In this document: one piece after another, positions 43,417 through 54,300 of the stretch
Layout of the letters: each line of letters opens with the position of its first letter
Numbering within the stretch: the first letter of the stretch is position 1
NCBI GenBank assembly: GCA_022846095.1
Contig: AP025583.1
Span: 2,046,001 to 2,110,000, forward strand
DNA length: 64,000 bases
Direction of reading: 5' to 3'
Source: Oscillospiraceae bacterium
Lineage (GTDB): Bacteria > Bacillota > Clostridia > Oscillospirales > Oscillospiraceae
Position numbers and translations under genes: made by a program
The notes under the pieces: generated by a model
The model's input: the letters and a program-made list of their open reading frames with translations, nothing else
The model's database searches: none
Told to the model about the DNA's origin: nothing

Positions 43417-46400
43417 ATCCGTTCCCCCCTCTCCCGGAAGCATCGGCTCAGCATGGACAGCAGCGCGTCCACCTCGATGGGCTTGGACAGGTGCCCGTCC
43501 ATGCCGCTCTCCAGGGATTTGCGGGTGTCCTCGTCGAAGGCGTTGGCTGTCATGGCCAGGATGGGCACGCTCCGGGAGTCGCCCCGGCCCATGGTGCGGA
43601 TGCGCCGGGTGGCCTCCAGCCCATCCATCACGGGCATGCGGATGTCCATGAGCACGGCGTCGTAATACCCCTCGTCCCGCGCCTGGAAGCGCTCCACCGC
43701 CTGGGCCCCGTCCCGGGCGGCCTCCACCTGGAAGCCGTGCATCTCCAGGATGGACTGGGCGATCTCCAGGTTGAGGTCGTTGTCCTCCGCCAGCAGGATC
43801 CGCCGTCCCGTGAAGTCCGCAGCCTCCGCCGGCGCGCCGGGGGCCTGTGCGGGCGCGGGCCCGTCCGCGTAGGGGAAGCTCAGGGTGAAGCAGAACTCCG
43901 ACCCGACGCCCACCTGGCTGGACACCTCCAGCACGCCCCCCATCATCTGGACCAGGCGGCTGGAGATGGCCAGCCCCAGCCCCGTCCCGCCGTACTGGGA
44001 GGCGGTGCCCGCCTGGGCCTGCTCGAAGGCGTTGAAAATCCGCTCCATGGCGGCCGGCTCGATGCCGATGCCGGTATCCTCCACCGAAAAGCGCAGGGTG
44101 ACCGTGCCGCTGTCCTGCTCCACCACCTTCAGCCGGGAGGTGACACGCCCCCCGGGGGGCGTGAACTTAATGGCATTGCCGATGATGTTGATCAGCACCT
44201 GGTTGATGCGCAGCTCGTCTGCCAGGATGGGGCGGCCCACGCGGCTGCTCTCCCCCTCGAAGACCAGTGTAATCCCCTTGGCCTCGGCCTGGGGCTGGAA
44301 CAGGTCGGCCAGCCGCCTGCCCTGGGCCGCGGTGTCGGTGGGCACCAGGGAGAGCTCCAGCTTGCCGCTCTCGATGCGGGACATGTCCAGGATGTCGTTA
44401 ATCAGCTCCAGCAGGTACTGGTTGGACGCCTCGATCTTCTCCAGGCAGTCCAGGGTCTTTTCCCGGTCCCCCAGCACGCTCTTGGCGATGGTGGTCATAC
44501 CGCTGATGGCGTTCATGGGGGTGCGGATCTCGTGGGACATGCGGGAGAGGAAGTCGGTTTTGGCCTGGCTCACCGCGTCCGCCCGGGCCTTCATGATGAA
44601 GGAGGGGATGATCTTCACCAGCTCCGAGAGCACCCGGCGCTGGCTCTCGGTCCAGGCGTAGTGCTCCGCGTCGCGCTCAAAGCGTATGGTGCCCACGTAG
44701 TCGCCGTAATTCCAGATCCCCGCGTGCAGACAGGAGGGCAACTCCGGGACATGGCAGCACATCGCCTCCTCGCGCAGCCCGTCCTCGCCGTACATGCGGC
44801 TGGCGGCCTCGTACTCCGCCGCGGTCACGTACATCGGTTCGTCCGACAGGTGGTACGCCCGCCGCCGCGCCCACTGGTAGGTGAAGCGGCAGGTCAGGTA
44901 CTGCCGGTCGATCTCCAGGATGGACACCCGGTCCAGCCCGAACAGCCGCCCCACCCGGGACAGGAGCAGGAACACCGCGTCGTCCAGGTTTTTGGATTTG
45001 CCCAGCAGATCCAGGGCGAAGGAGGTGAGATCCTCCTCCCGGTAGGCCTCCGGCCGGTCGATGGGGTTGAGCTGGTGCGCGTCGGTATAGAGCTGGGTGA
45101 GGATAACCCCCAGCTCGTTGGAGGTGTCCAGGTAGCAGGCCGCCCGGCCCTTGCCGTGGGCCTTGACGTACTTGAGGGTGCTCTCGGCGCAGCGGTAGAG
45201 GGCGCTGTACTCCTCCGTCACGGCGGTGACGCACATGCCGATGCTCGCGCCCACCCCGTTGAAGAGCGCCCGGATTTCCCCGGCGATGCGGGGCCCAAGC
45301 CGGCCGGCCCGCGCCTTGTCGCAGTCCTTGATAAAGAGCATGAACTCGTCCCCGCCCAGCCGGATCTGCAGATCCTCCGGCCCCGTCTCGGCGCGCAGCA
45401 CGTCGGCCGCCTCCTGGAGGATGGCGTCGGCAAATACGGCGCCCTCCCGCTGGTTGAGCTCCCTGAAGCCATCCATGTCCAGCAGCATGAGGCAGCAGAC
45501 CTGCCCGGGCGGCAGGGCGGCCAGGTACGCCTGCACCATGCGAACGCCGGACTCCCTGTTGTAGAGGCCCGTCAGGGTGTCCCGGGAGCGCTCCTCCTCC
45601 AACGCCCGCTCCGCCTCCCGCTGGCGGGAGATGTCCTCCGCGATGCCGATGACGTAGTTGGGCCGCCCGTCCTCGGTATAGCTCACCGTGGTCAGGGTGT
45701 TGCGGCACCAGCTCCCGTTCCTGTGGCGGAACTCCAGGCTGGCCGTCCGCTCCCCCCGGTGGATGCGCTCGTACACGCCGCGGAAGGCCTCCCGGTAGGG
45801 CTCCTCCACGTTCTCCTCAATAAAGCTGCCCGGCATGTCGTAGTACTGGGCCTTGCACTGGTAGTACGCGCAGGTGCGATCGGGCACCACGCACAGGCGG
45901 GTCTGGGGGTAGTAGTAGAATTCGCAGGTGGTGGTGTGCTCCAGCGCCAGGCTGAGGATCTCCCGGCTGGCCTCCAGCTGCTCGGCCAGGCGCAGGCTGT
46001 TGCGCTCCGCCCGCTTGCGGCCGTCGATGTCCAGGAAGACGCTCTGGACCACCTCCTCCCCCTCCGAGTCCAGGATAATCTCGGCGCTGCCCACAATCCA
46101 CAGCGGGGTGCCGTCCTTCTGGAGCACGCGGTATTCATAGTCCTTCTTATCCCCCACGGCGCGCAGCTGGCTGATCTCGTCCAGGATCCGCGCCCGGTCC
46201 TCCTCGGCGATGATGGAGGTGAGATCCCAGTCGTTTTTGGCCCAGAACTCCTCGGGGGAATAGCCGAAAATGCGCATGGCCTCCCGGTTGGCGTTTTTAA
46301 AGCGGGCGTACCCCGTCCCGTCCAGCACGTACTGCACGATGCCGCAGAGCACGGATTGGAACAGGTGGTCGTACCGCCGGGCCTGCCGCTCCCGCTCCGC

Positions 46401-47264
46401 CGCCTCCCGGACCAGGGCCTCCCGGGCCTCCAGCTCGGCGGAGACGTCCCGGACGACGCTCAGGCAGACGGGGCGCCCGTCCTCGGCCACACTCTGCTTC
46501 CCGATGTCGTTGACCCAGATGTAGCCGCCGTCCTTCTTGAGCATACGGTACTGGACCTCGTACTCCCGGCCGGCCCCGAAGGCCTCCTCCACCACGCGGT
46601 CCACCCGCTCCCGGTCGTCCGGGTGCATACAGTTGATGACCAGCCCCCCGGTGGCGAGAAGGAACTCCTCATAGGTGAAGCCCAGGCGGGCCAGCATCTG
46701 GTCGTTAATAAAGTACAGGGGGAAGCCGGGCGCCAGGTAGCCCCCCATCATGCCGCCGGGGATGTTGCGCCCCATCAGATCCACGGACTTGACCCGGAAG
46801 CGCCGCTCCGCCTCCAGCCGCGCCTCCGCCACGCATCCCACGGCGGAGTAGCTGCCGTCCGTCTGGCTCAGGTCGGGCAGCGAGAAGTGGATTTCGGCAA
46901 TCCGGTACGCGCCCGCCTCCTCGGTGCAGCAGGCGGTGACGCGCAGATCGACGGCGGTCTCCCTGCGGTCGTCCGCGCTGCGGGAGAGCAGGGCCCGGCA
47001 GAGCACCACCGCGCAGCCTTCCCGGACGGGCCGCTCCTCCAGCTGGCAGAACTCCAGCCGGTGGGGATAGCGATCCTCCTCCAGCTCCGCCCGGATGGCC
47101 TTTCTTATCTCGTCCCTGCCGCAGGAGATCTCATGGCCGCCGGTCCCTACCCAAAGGGCGTTCTCCGCCAGATAGCCGATGCTCTCCTCCAGCTTCCGCT
47201 CCACCAGGTAGGTCTGCAAAAAGCCGCTTACCGTCCGGGCCGCCGCTCCGTGCTCCAGATACAT
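43413..47264 (-). CDS. Giant hybrid sensor kinase with GGDEF domain (paralog A)
   Basis: 1283-residue cytoplasmic signalling protein without membrane segments. Order: NTF2/SnoaL-like domain (about 5-130), three PAS-like domains (about 150-275, 290-420, 430-550), GGDEF (about 560-715, motif RLGGDEFMLF at 637), GAF-like domain (about 740-890), HisKA with [13 protein letters not shown] (His 911), HATPase (N box NIIGNAIKF near 1027, DTGIGI near 1063, GTGLGLAIS near 1093) and receiver (phospho-Asp in VLMDIRMPVMDG near 1207). The GGDEF signature is intact but the inhibitory RxxD is replaced by GPED. ATG 47264 follows GAGGGG. It is a close architectural match of the neighbour at 47589-51398. Confidence 0.9.
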   Translation of the reverse strand: MYLEHGAAARTVSGFLQTYLVERKLEESIGYLAENALWVGTGGHEISCGRDEIRKAIRAELEEDRYPHRLEFCQLEERPVREGCAVVLCRALLSRSADDRRETAVDLRVTACCTEEAGAYRIAEIHFSLPDLSQTDGSYSAVGCVAEARLEAERRFRVKSVDLMGRNIPGGMMGGYLAPGFPLYFINDQMLARLGFTYEEFLLATGGLVINCMHPDDRERVDRVVEEAFGAGREYEVQYRMLKKDGGYIWVNDIGKQSVAEDGRPVCLSVVRDVSAELEAREALVREAAERERQARRYDHLFQSVLCGIVQYVLDGTGYARFKNANREAMRIFGYSPEEFWAKNDWDLTSIIAEEDRARILDEISQLRAVGDKKDYEYRVLQKDGTPLWIVGSAEIILDSEGEEVVQSVFLDIDGRKRAERNSLRLAEQLEASREILSLALEHTTTCEFYYYPQTRLCVVPDRTCAYYQCKAQYYDMPGSFIEENVEEPYREAFRGVYERIHRGERTASLEFRHRNGSWCRNTLTTVSYTEDGRPNYVIGIAEDISRQREAERALEEERSRDTLTGLYNRESGVRMVQAYLAALPPGQVCCLMLLDMDGFRELNQREGAVFADAILQEAADVLRAETGPEDLQIRLGGDEFMLFIKDCDKARAGRLGPRIAGEIRALFNGVGASIGMCVTAVTEEYSALYRCAESTLKYVKAHGKGRAACYLDTSNELGVILTQLYTDAHQLNPIDRPEAYREEDLTSFALDLLGKSKNLDDAVFLLLSRVGRLFGLDRVSILEIDRQYLTCRFTYQWARRRAYHLSDEPMYVTAAEYEAASRMYGEDGLREEAMCCHVPELPSCLHAGIWNYGDYVGTIRFERDAEHYAWTESQRRVLSELVKIIPSFIMKARADAVSQAKTDFLSRMSHEIRTPMNAISGMTTIAKSVLGDREKTLDCLEKIEASNQYLLELINDILDMSRIESGKLELSLVPTDTAAQGRRLADLFQPQAEAKGITLVFEGESSRVGRPILADELRINQVLINIIGNAIKFTPPGGRVTSRLKVVEQDSGTVTLRFSVEDTGIGIEPAAMERIFNAFEQAQAGTASQYGGTGLGLAISSRLVQMMGGVLEVSSQVGVGSEFCFTLSFPYADGPAPAQAPGAPAEAADFTGRRILLAEDNDLNLEIAQSILEMHGFQVEAARDGAQAVERFQARDEGYYDAVLMDIRMPVMDGLEATRRIRTMGRGDSRSVPILAMTANAFDEDTRKSLESGMDGHLSKPIEVDALLSMLSRCFRERGERI

Positions 47265-47296
47265 GGCGCCACCCCTCTTTCTCACTTATGCCTATC

Positions 47297-47325
47297 ATTA
47301 TAGGGGACTTACCCGGTAAAGGCAA
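47297..47325 (-). promoter_or_regulatory. Promoter of kinase paralog A
   Basis: TTGCCT (47320-47325), 17 bases, TATAAT (47297-47302). Paralog A can therefore be expressed separately from paralog B. Confidence 0.75.
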
Positions 47326-47339
47326 GAGAAACCGCCCCG

Positions 47340-47588
47340 CCGGAGGGATCCGGCAGGGCGGCTGAGCAGGCGGAGCGCCTGCGCGCCGCGCTCTGCGTCC
47401 TCCACGATTACTCCGGGATGAGCTGGCAGATGTCAGCCAGCATTGGCGTGGCGCTGGCGCCGGAGCACGGGGCCGGCGCCTCCATCCTTTATCAGAACGC
47501 GGACGCAGCGCTCTACGAGAGAAAAAGCTTGGGAAAAGCGGGTTTACGCTCTATGGCTGGGACTGATTTAGACTGGGAACCCCTCCGG
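47340..47588 (+). pseudogene. Remnant of a GGDEF domain on the opposite strand
   Basis: The plus strand between the two giant kinase genes encodes EQAERLRAALCVLHDYS, then MSASIGVALAPEHGAGA, SILYQNADAALYERKSLG and KAGLRSMAGTD. This is the C-terminal third of a diguanylate cyclase-type domain (SIGxA...A..LY..AD.ALY..K..GK). No start, GGDEF motif or N-terminal part is present; the frame then runs into antisense of kinase B. It is best read as a degraded gene end left by rearrangement. This 324-base gap otherwise holds only the promoter of paralog A. Confidence 0.7.
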
Positions 47589-50500
47589 TTAAAGCAAATG
47601 CTCCCCCAGAACCTCCAGCAGCTGCTCCACCTGGATCGGCTTGGCGAGATGCCCATCCATTCCGTTGGCAATGGACTTCTTGGCGTCCTCGTCAAAGGCA
47701 TTGGCGGAGAGCGCGATAATTGGGACGGTGCGTGCGTCCGGCCGGCCCGAGGTGCGGATGCGCCGGGTGGCCTCCAGGCCGTCCATCACCGGCATGCGGA
47801 TATCCATGAGGATCGCGGCAAAGAGGCCGGGCTCTTCGGAACAGAACCGGTCCAGCGCCTCCTTCCCATCTGCGGCGCAAGTCACCGCAAAGCCGTTCAT
47901 CTCCAAAATGGTCTGGGCGATCTCCCGGTTGAGCTCGTTGTCCTCCGCCAGCAGGATCCGGTGCCCCTTGAAATTCGGCATGGTTTTCGGGGGCTCCGGC
48001 GTTTTCAGCGCCGCGCCGCTCACAGGCTTTTCCGGCGCATAGTCCAGGGAGAGGGTGAAGAAGAACTCCGATCCCCTCCCCTGCTCACTGCGGACCTCCA
48101 GCGTTCCGCCCATCATCTGGACCAGCCGGCTGGAGATGGACAGACCCAGCCCCGTACCGCCCCGGCGGGCCGCGGTGCCGGCGTCGGCCTGTTCAAAGGC
48201 GTTGAAAATGCGGGACATGGCGGCAGGCTCAATGCCGTCGCCGGTATCGGTGACGGAGAAGCGCAGTACGGCGCGGGGCTCCGCCTCCAGCTCCTCCACC
48301 CGCAGCATAACGCCGCCTTGGTCCGTAAACTTAATGGCGTTGCCGATAATGTTGACCAGCACCTGGTTGAGCCGCAGGCCGTCCGCTAGAAGCGGGCGGT
48401 TGCCGCTGCGGCCGTCCTCCAGGCACATCGTCAAGCCCTTCTCCAGGGCCTGCGCGTGGAACAGGGACTCCAGGCTGGCCAGGAGCTGGGTCAAATCCAG
48501 CGGCCCGATATTCAGCTCCAGCTTGCCGCTCTCGATGCGGGACATATCCAAGATGTCGTTGACCAGGCTCAGCAGGTATACGTTGGAGGATTCAATCTTC
48601 TTGAGGCAGTCCAGTGTTTTGACCGGGTCATGGACCACACTCTTGGCAATGGTGGTCATCCCGCTGATTGCGTTCATGGGTGTGCGGATCTCGTGGGACA
48701 TCCGGGAGAGGAAATCGGTCTTGGCCCGGCTCACCGCGTCCGCCTTGGATTTCATGATAAAGGACGGGACGATCTTGACCAGCTCTATCAAGAGCTTCCG
48801 ATGCTCTTTTGTCCACTGGTATCCCTCCCGGTCGACCTCGAAGCTCATGGAGCCCACATACTCGCCGTAGTCCCAGATGCCGGCGTGGAGGCTGGACTTG
48901 ATGTGGGAAATATCGTCCCGCAGGTTGTGGTCGGCCAGGCCGTCCTCATCGTACATGTTGGAACAGTCATCGAAGTCCTTGTCGGAGACATAGAAGTCCT
49001 GGCCCAGCTGCAGCTGCTTCGGATCCCGCGCCCATTGATAGGAAAAGTGCCAGCTGAGATAGGCCCGGTTGGATTCGATAATGGAGACCCGGTCGAAGCC
49101 GCAGGTCTTTCCAATCCGGGAGAGGAGCAGGAAAACCGCGTCATCCAGCCGTTTTGCCTTGCCCAGCAGGTCCAGCGCGAAAGCGGCCAGATCCACAGGC
49201 GGCGCGCTCTGCTCGATGGCGCTGATGGGGTGCGCGTCGGTATAGAGCTTGGTCAGAAGCATACCCACCTCGTTAGAGGTGTCCAGATAACAGGCGGCCC
49301 TGCCCTTGCCGTGCTCCTTTACGTACTTCAGCGCCGCCTCCGCGCAGCGGTAGAGCAAGGAATAGTCCCCCGAAACCTCGCTGCTGCACATACCAATGCT
49401 GACGGATACGTGGAGCTCCCGGTCCGCATTGGCTAAAACACCCTGAACCCGGGCGGCGATGCGGGGCCCGATGACGGTCGCCTGGGCTTTGGTTCGGTGC
49501 CTAAAGAAGAGCATAAATTCGTCGCCGCCCAACCGGGCCGCGATGTCCTCTGACCCGGTTTCCGCCCTGAGGACATCGGCGGCCTCCTGCAGAATCCCGT
49601 CGGCGAAGACGTTGCCCTCTTTTTGGTTGATGGCCTCAAAGTCGTCCATATCTAGCAACATCAGCACGCCGTGGTCATCCTCCGCGCGGTTTTTCAGGAA
49701 GTCCTTGATCCGCCGGATCCCGTGCTCCTTATTGTAAAGGCCGGTAAGGCTGTCCCGGGTCCTGGCTTCCTCCAGAACCTGCTCCATCTCCTTCTGGCGG
49801 GTAATGTCCTCTACGATGCCGATGGCGAATTGGGGCGCCCCGTCCTGTTCGTCAAAGCGGATCACGGAGAGCGTCACCCTGCACCAATAGCTGCCGCAGG
49901 CGCTTTGAAATTCGCAGGCCGCGGTCCGCTCCCCCCTGTGGATACGGGCGTACATCTCATAAAACGCGGGACGGTACGCCTCCGCCACCTGCTCCTGCGC
50001 GAAGCTCTCCGGCATTTGCTCATAGCTGCCGCCGCAATGGTAAATCTCACAGGTGCGCTCCGGCATGACGCACATTCTGATCTTCGGGTAGTAGTAAAAC
50101 TCACAGGCAGTCGTATGCTCCAGAGCCAGATGCAGGACCTCGTTGCTGGCGTCCACCTGGGCGGCCAGCCGCTCGCTGCGCTGCTCCGCCTTTTTCCTTT
50201 CATTGATGTCCAGGTAGACGCTTTGGATCACCTGTTCGCCGTCGGTATCAACGATGACCTCCGCTCTTCCGATGACCCAGCAGGACGCGCCGTCTTTCCG
50301 AATCATCCTGTATTCAAACGGGTTCATATCCCCCGGCTCTTTCAGCCGGCCGATCTCCGCCACAACACGCTCCCGGTCCTCCTCCACGATCAGTTTGGAG
50401 GGGTCCCAGTATTTCTTTGCCCAAAACGCCTCGTCTGTGTAACCGAAGAGCCGGATGGCCTCCCGGTTGGCGTTTTTGAACACCATACCCTGCTCGGTCA

Positions 50501-51398
50501 CGGTATATTGGACAATGGCGCACAGCATGGAGTGGAACAGGTGGTCATAGCGCGCGGCCTGCTTTTCCAGACGCTCCCGGGCCTCAACCTCTTGGGAGAT
50601 GTCCCGGATGACGCTGATGCAGACCTCGCGCCCGTCCTCGGACAGGCCCTTCTTCCCCACGTCGTTGACCCAGATATAGCTGCCGTCCTTCTTGATCATC
50701 CGGTACTGGATCTCATAGGCCGCATCTGCCTGGAACGCCTTCGTCACGACCTCATCCACCCGCGCGCGGTCCTCCGGATGCATGCAGTTGATAACCTTGC
50801 CGCCGATCGCCTCCACGAATTCCGGGTAGGTAAAACCCAGGTAGCTGAGCATGTAGTCATTGACGTAATAGAGCGGAAAGTCGGGCTCCAGGTATCCGCC
50901 CATCATGCCGCCGGGAATATTCCGCCCCATAATATCCAGCGCATTGGCGCCCAGCTGGCGCTCCAGGGAATAGGGCGCTGCCGGGAAAAACGCCCCATCC
51001 GCCTGCCGGCTGTCCGGTGTGGAGGTGTGGATGGACAGGATCCGGCACACGCCGTCCTCACAGGAAACACAGACGGCGGACGCCCGAAACCAAATGGGCG
51101 CGGCGCCTCCCGCCTCCGGGTGGGCGGAGGCTGTGAGCAGGACCGCGGCGTATCCCGGTAAGGCGGGCGACTCCTCGGTGCGCTCATACTCAATCCGGTA
51201 CGGCTGCGGCGACAGCTCGAACTTCGCCTGTAGAGACTGCCTGGCCTGCTCTCGTCCACAGACCATCTCCTCCATACCCGTACCGATCCACTGCACGCCG
51301 TCAGTCAGGTAGGCCAGCGCCCCGGCAACGTCGCGCCGGACCAGATACGCGTCAAAGAATAATTGTACCGTCTTAACGGCGTCACCAGTGTGCATCAT
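47589..51398 (-). CDS. Giant hybrid sensor kinase with GGDEF domain (paralog B)
   Basis: 1269-residue paralog of the 43413-47264 protein with the same module order: NTF2/SnoaL-like N-terminus (TVQLFFDAYLVRRDVAGALA), three PAS-like domains, GGDEF (ARLGGDEFMLFF near residue 625), GAF-like domain, HisKA ([13 protein letters not shown] near 900), HATPase (NIIGNAIKF, DTGDGI, GTGLGLSIS) and receiver (AILMDIRMPVMDG near 1195). Both proteins share the unusual stretch MGRNIPGGMMGGYL before the first PAS. The inhibitory site is GSED rather than RxxD. The ATG overlaps the stop of the upstream REC-HD-GYP gene, so the two are coupled. Confidence 0.9.
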   Translation of the reverse strand: MMHTGDAVKTVQLFFDAYLVRRDVAGALAYLTDGVQWIGTGMEEMVCGREQARQSLQAKFELSPQPYRIEYERTEESPALPGYAAVLLTASAHPEAGGAAPIWFRASAVCVSCEDGVCRILSIHTSTPDSRQADGAFFPAAPYSLERQLGANALDIMGRNIPGGMMGGYLEPDFPLYYVNDYMLSYLGFTYPEFVEAIGGKVINCMHPEDRARVDEVVTKAFQADAAYEIQYRMIKKDGSYIWVNDVGKKGLSEDGREVCISVIRDISQEVEARERLEKQAARYDHLFHSMLCAIVQYTVTEQGMVFKNANREAIRLFGYTDEAFWAKKYWDPSKLIVEEDRERVVAEIGRLKEPGDMNPFEYRMIRKDGASCWVIGRAEVIVDTDGEQVIQSVYLDINERKKAEQRSERLAAQVDASNEVLHLALEHTTACEFYYYPKIRMCVMPERTCEIYHCGGSYEQMPESFAQEQVAEAYRPAFYEMYARIHRGERTAACEFQSACGSYWCRVTLSVIRFDEQDGAPQFAIGIVEDITRQKEMEQVLEEARTRDSLTGLYNKEHGIRRIKDFLKNRAEDDHGVLMLLDMDDFEAINQKEGNVFADGILQEAADVLRAETGSEDIAARLGGDEFMLFFRHRTKAQATVIGPRIAARVQGVLANADRELHVSVSIGMCSSEVSGDYSLLYRCAEAALKYVKEHGKGRAACYLDTSNEVGMLLTKLYTDAHPISAIEQSAPPVDLAAFALDLLGKAKRLDDAVFLLLSRIGKTCGFDRVSIIESNRAYLSWHFSYQWARDPKQLQLGQDFYVSDKDFDDCSNMYDEDGLADHNLRDDISHIKSSLHAGIWDYGEYVGSMSFEVDREGYQWTKEHRKLLIELVKIVPSFIMKSKADAVSRAKTDFLSRMSHEIRTPMNAISGMTTIAKSVVHDPVKTLDCLKKIESSNVYLLSLVNDILDMSRIESGKLELNIGPLDLTQLLASLESLFHAQALEKGLTMCLEDGRSGNRPLLADGLRLNQVLVNIIGNAIKFTDQGGVMLRVEELEAEPRAVLRFSVTDTGDGIEPAAMSRIFNAFEQADAGTAARRGGTGLGLSISSRLVQMMGGTLEVRSEQGRGSEFFFTLSLDYAPEKPVSGAALKTPEPPKTMPNFKGHRILLAEDNELNREIAQTILEMNGFAVTCAADGKEALDRFCSEEPGLFAAILMDIRMPVMDGLEATRRIRTSGRPDARTVPIIALSANAFDEDAKKSIANGMDGHLAKPIQVEQLLEVLGEHLL

Positions 51399-54300
51399 GT
51401 CTTCTCCCCCGCGCTTTCATCCGGCTGCTGCTCCCCCTTATACGCCGAGATGTCCCGGCACCCGATCAAACAGGCTTTCCGCTGATCCCAATTGACGATA
51501 GAGGCGTCCGCCAGAACCCATTGCTTCAGGCAGGTGCTGTAGAGTTCCATGGTGCACTGCCCTGTCTTCTTTGCTTTGCGCAGTACGCACTTCTCACAGG
51601 GCTGCTCCCTTTGATAGAACACTTCGTAGCAGGTGCGTCCGGGCGCCGCGTCCGGCACAAACTGCCTGGTCCTGGCGTTGACGTAGCGCAGGGTATAGGT
51701 GTCCGGGTCCAGCACGTAGAGCCACGTCTCCTGGTGATCCAGTACGCTGTGCAGATTTTCTACCGTGTTGGCCAGCGCCTCCTGTGCGCGGTCCTTCAGC
51801 AGGAACACCGAGAGCAGCTTGCCCAGGAAGGTCAGCACGTCGGCCTGTTCCTTGGTCCACAGCCGCCGGAGCTTGCAGTCGTCGAAGCCGACAAAGCCAT
51901 GGAATTCTTTATTTTCCCGCATGGCGAACTGCAGCGTGGACAGTACGGACTGCCGCTTCAGCATGGTCTGCACATGCTCACTCAGCTTGCGGATGTTCTG
52001 GCAGTAAAAGAGCCCATCCCCGCCAAAATGATCCCGGTAGTCCACGCCGTCTTCCAGATAGGGCACCCGCTGCAGGCTGTGGATCCGGGGCTCGATCCCT
52101 TCGGCGCACCACTCAAAGGTATTGCTGTAGGTCTCGCCGCCATCGTCGCTCTCGAATATATAAGTCCGGCTGATCCCGAAGTTCTCCCCAATGCGCGCCA
52201 GAATAGACTGCACCGCATCGGTGAAGTTCGGAGCGTCATACAGCAGGTCAAAAGACATGGCGATGAGCTCCGGCAGGCTGCTGCGCGTCTGATAGTCCGA
52301 CTCGATCTCTGTCCGGCGGTCTGCGGCCATGCCGGTAAGCCCGTTTTTCATCTCGTCGGCATAGCGCAGATACCGTTTCTTCCCCGCGGCTTTGGCGCGG
52401 TACAGGGCCCGGTCCGCATGGTCGAAGAGCTGCTGAAACCGCAGGGCCCGCCCCCTGGCAAAGGCGAGGCCGATGCTGCAGGTGAAGGCGACGGCCTCCT
52501 GCCCTTCCAGCGGGGGGCCCTGCAGCGCCTGGAGCATATCCGCCGCCCGCTGCTCCGCCACCGCCTCGCTGCGGATGTTGGGCATGAAGACCATAAACTC
52601 GTCACCGCCGATGCGGGACACGATGTCCTCGCCCCGGAAGAGGCTGGAGAGCTTTGCGGCAATTTCCACCAGCGCCGCATCGCCAAACATATGGCCGTAC
52701 CGGTCGTTGACCTGCTTGAAGCCGTCCACGTCCAACACCATCATGGCGGAGAGTGTCTCGGCCTCGCTGCCTGCCAGCCGGTCCTCTACACGCGCCTGTG
52801 CGGCCGCCCTGTTGTAGAGCCCCGTCAGCGCGTCCTTCGCCGCCCGCTCCTCCAGCTCCGCGGACGCGCGCTTCTGGGCGTCGATATCCAATATGACGCC
52901 CACGGCCTTGGCCGGTTTCCCGTCCAGGTCGAATTGCGCGGTGGCACGCACCCGGACCCAGCGGTAGGCGCCCTCCGCATCCGCGATGCGGAATTCCGCC
53001 TCCTGGTACTGCACGCCTGTGGACATGGCCTTCACCAGATTGTTGTAGACGGGCATGTCGTCCGGGTGCAGGCGGGACGCCGTGGGAATCATTGTTTTCA
53101 TGTCCTTGGTAATGGGCGCGTAGCCAAACCGGTTTTCCCAGTTGTCGGAGAGGCTCAGCTCGTCTTTCAGGATGTCCCACTCGAAGATGATGTCGTTGGT
53201 CTGGGCCATAATGATGCTGTGGCGTTCCAGGCTGAGACGAAGCTCCTCCTCCGCCAAGCAGCGCTTGGTAATATCGAGCAGTACGCCGTAGGCGACCTCC
53301 TCGCCGGCCTCCACCTTCACAATGCAGCGGTTGGAGACCCAGACAATCCTGCCGCCTTTGGCCTCAATCCGGTAGTCCAGCTCAATCGCCTTTCCGCTGT
53401 TTCGCTGATCCTGAAACTCCTTGACCACCCGTTCCCGGTCGGCGGGGTGGATGATGTTGATCAGCTGGTCATGGTAGAGGTCCCGTACCTCTTCATCTGT
53501 GTAGCCGGTAAGGAGCATCAGGCTGGGGCTGCTCTGCAGCATCGTAAAATAGCGGTTGCAGCGGAACTTGTGGATACCGCCCAACAGCTGATCCGTAATG
53601 GGGTCGGCCTGTGCGGGCAGTCCCGTACCGATGGCCGGCGCGGAGGCGCCTGCTGCCTCTTTCTGCCAGATCAGCAGCACCCGGCGCAGGCGCGGATTCT
53701 CCAGATTTGTCCGCAGCACAGCCGCCCGGCACCAGAGATACGTGTTCGAGCTGCGATTCAGGACCCGGTACCTCAGCTCCCTGCGGGTCATCCCCTCGGC
53801 AAAGAACTCCTGGATGTACCCGTTCAGCGGGCTCAGTGCCAGCTCACGGTCATCCGGGTAAACGGCGGCGTCTACGAAATTGCGGATCGACTCCTCAAAG
53901 CTGTTGCCGGATCGGAGTGCGGAGAAATCCCGGCTGCACTGGTAGATCAGATGGTAGATCCCCGTGTCGCAGTCCAGCTCCATGACGGTGGCGTCCGCAT
54001 ACCGCAGCAGCGCGTAGTATTTCTGCTGGATCTGGTCCACCTTGTTTTCGCCCATATCCCAGATCGGCGCCTCCGGCTCAATGGGGGCGACCCGGTTGAG
54101 TTCGGCGGGCAGGCCGTCCGCATACTCCGCCGTGAGGCGGGCAAAGGGCTCCTGCACATTTTTGAAGCACTCCAGCATCAGCTGGGAGAAGGCCCCGCAC
54201 TCCCCGTTGAGGATCATGCTGAACGCCCGATTGGACGCAATCGCCTTCTTATACACCCGGTCCGTGGTCAGGGCGTCATAGCAGTCCGCGATGGCCACCA

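Noticed and set aside
47418-48389. A 323-codon plus-strand open frame
   Set aside because: Only its first 60 codons or so look like protein (the GGDEF remnant); the rest is antisense to the kinase B receiver and kinase domains and has no family features.
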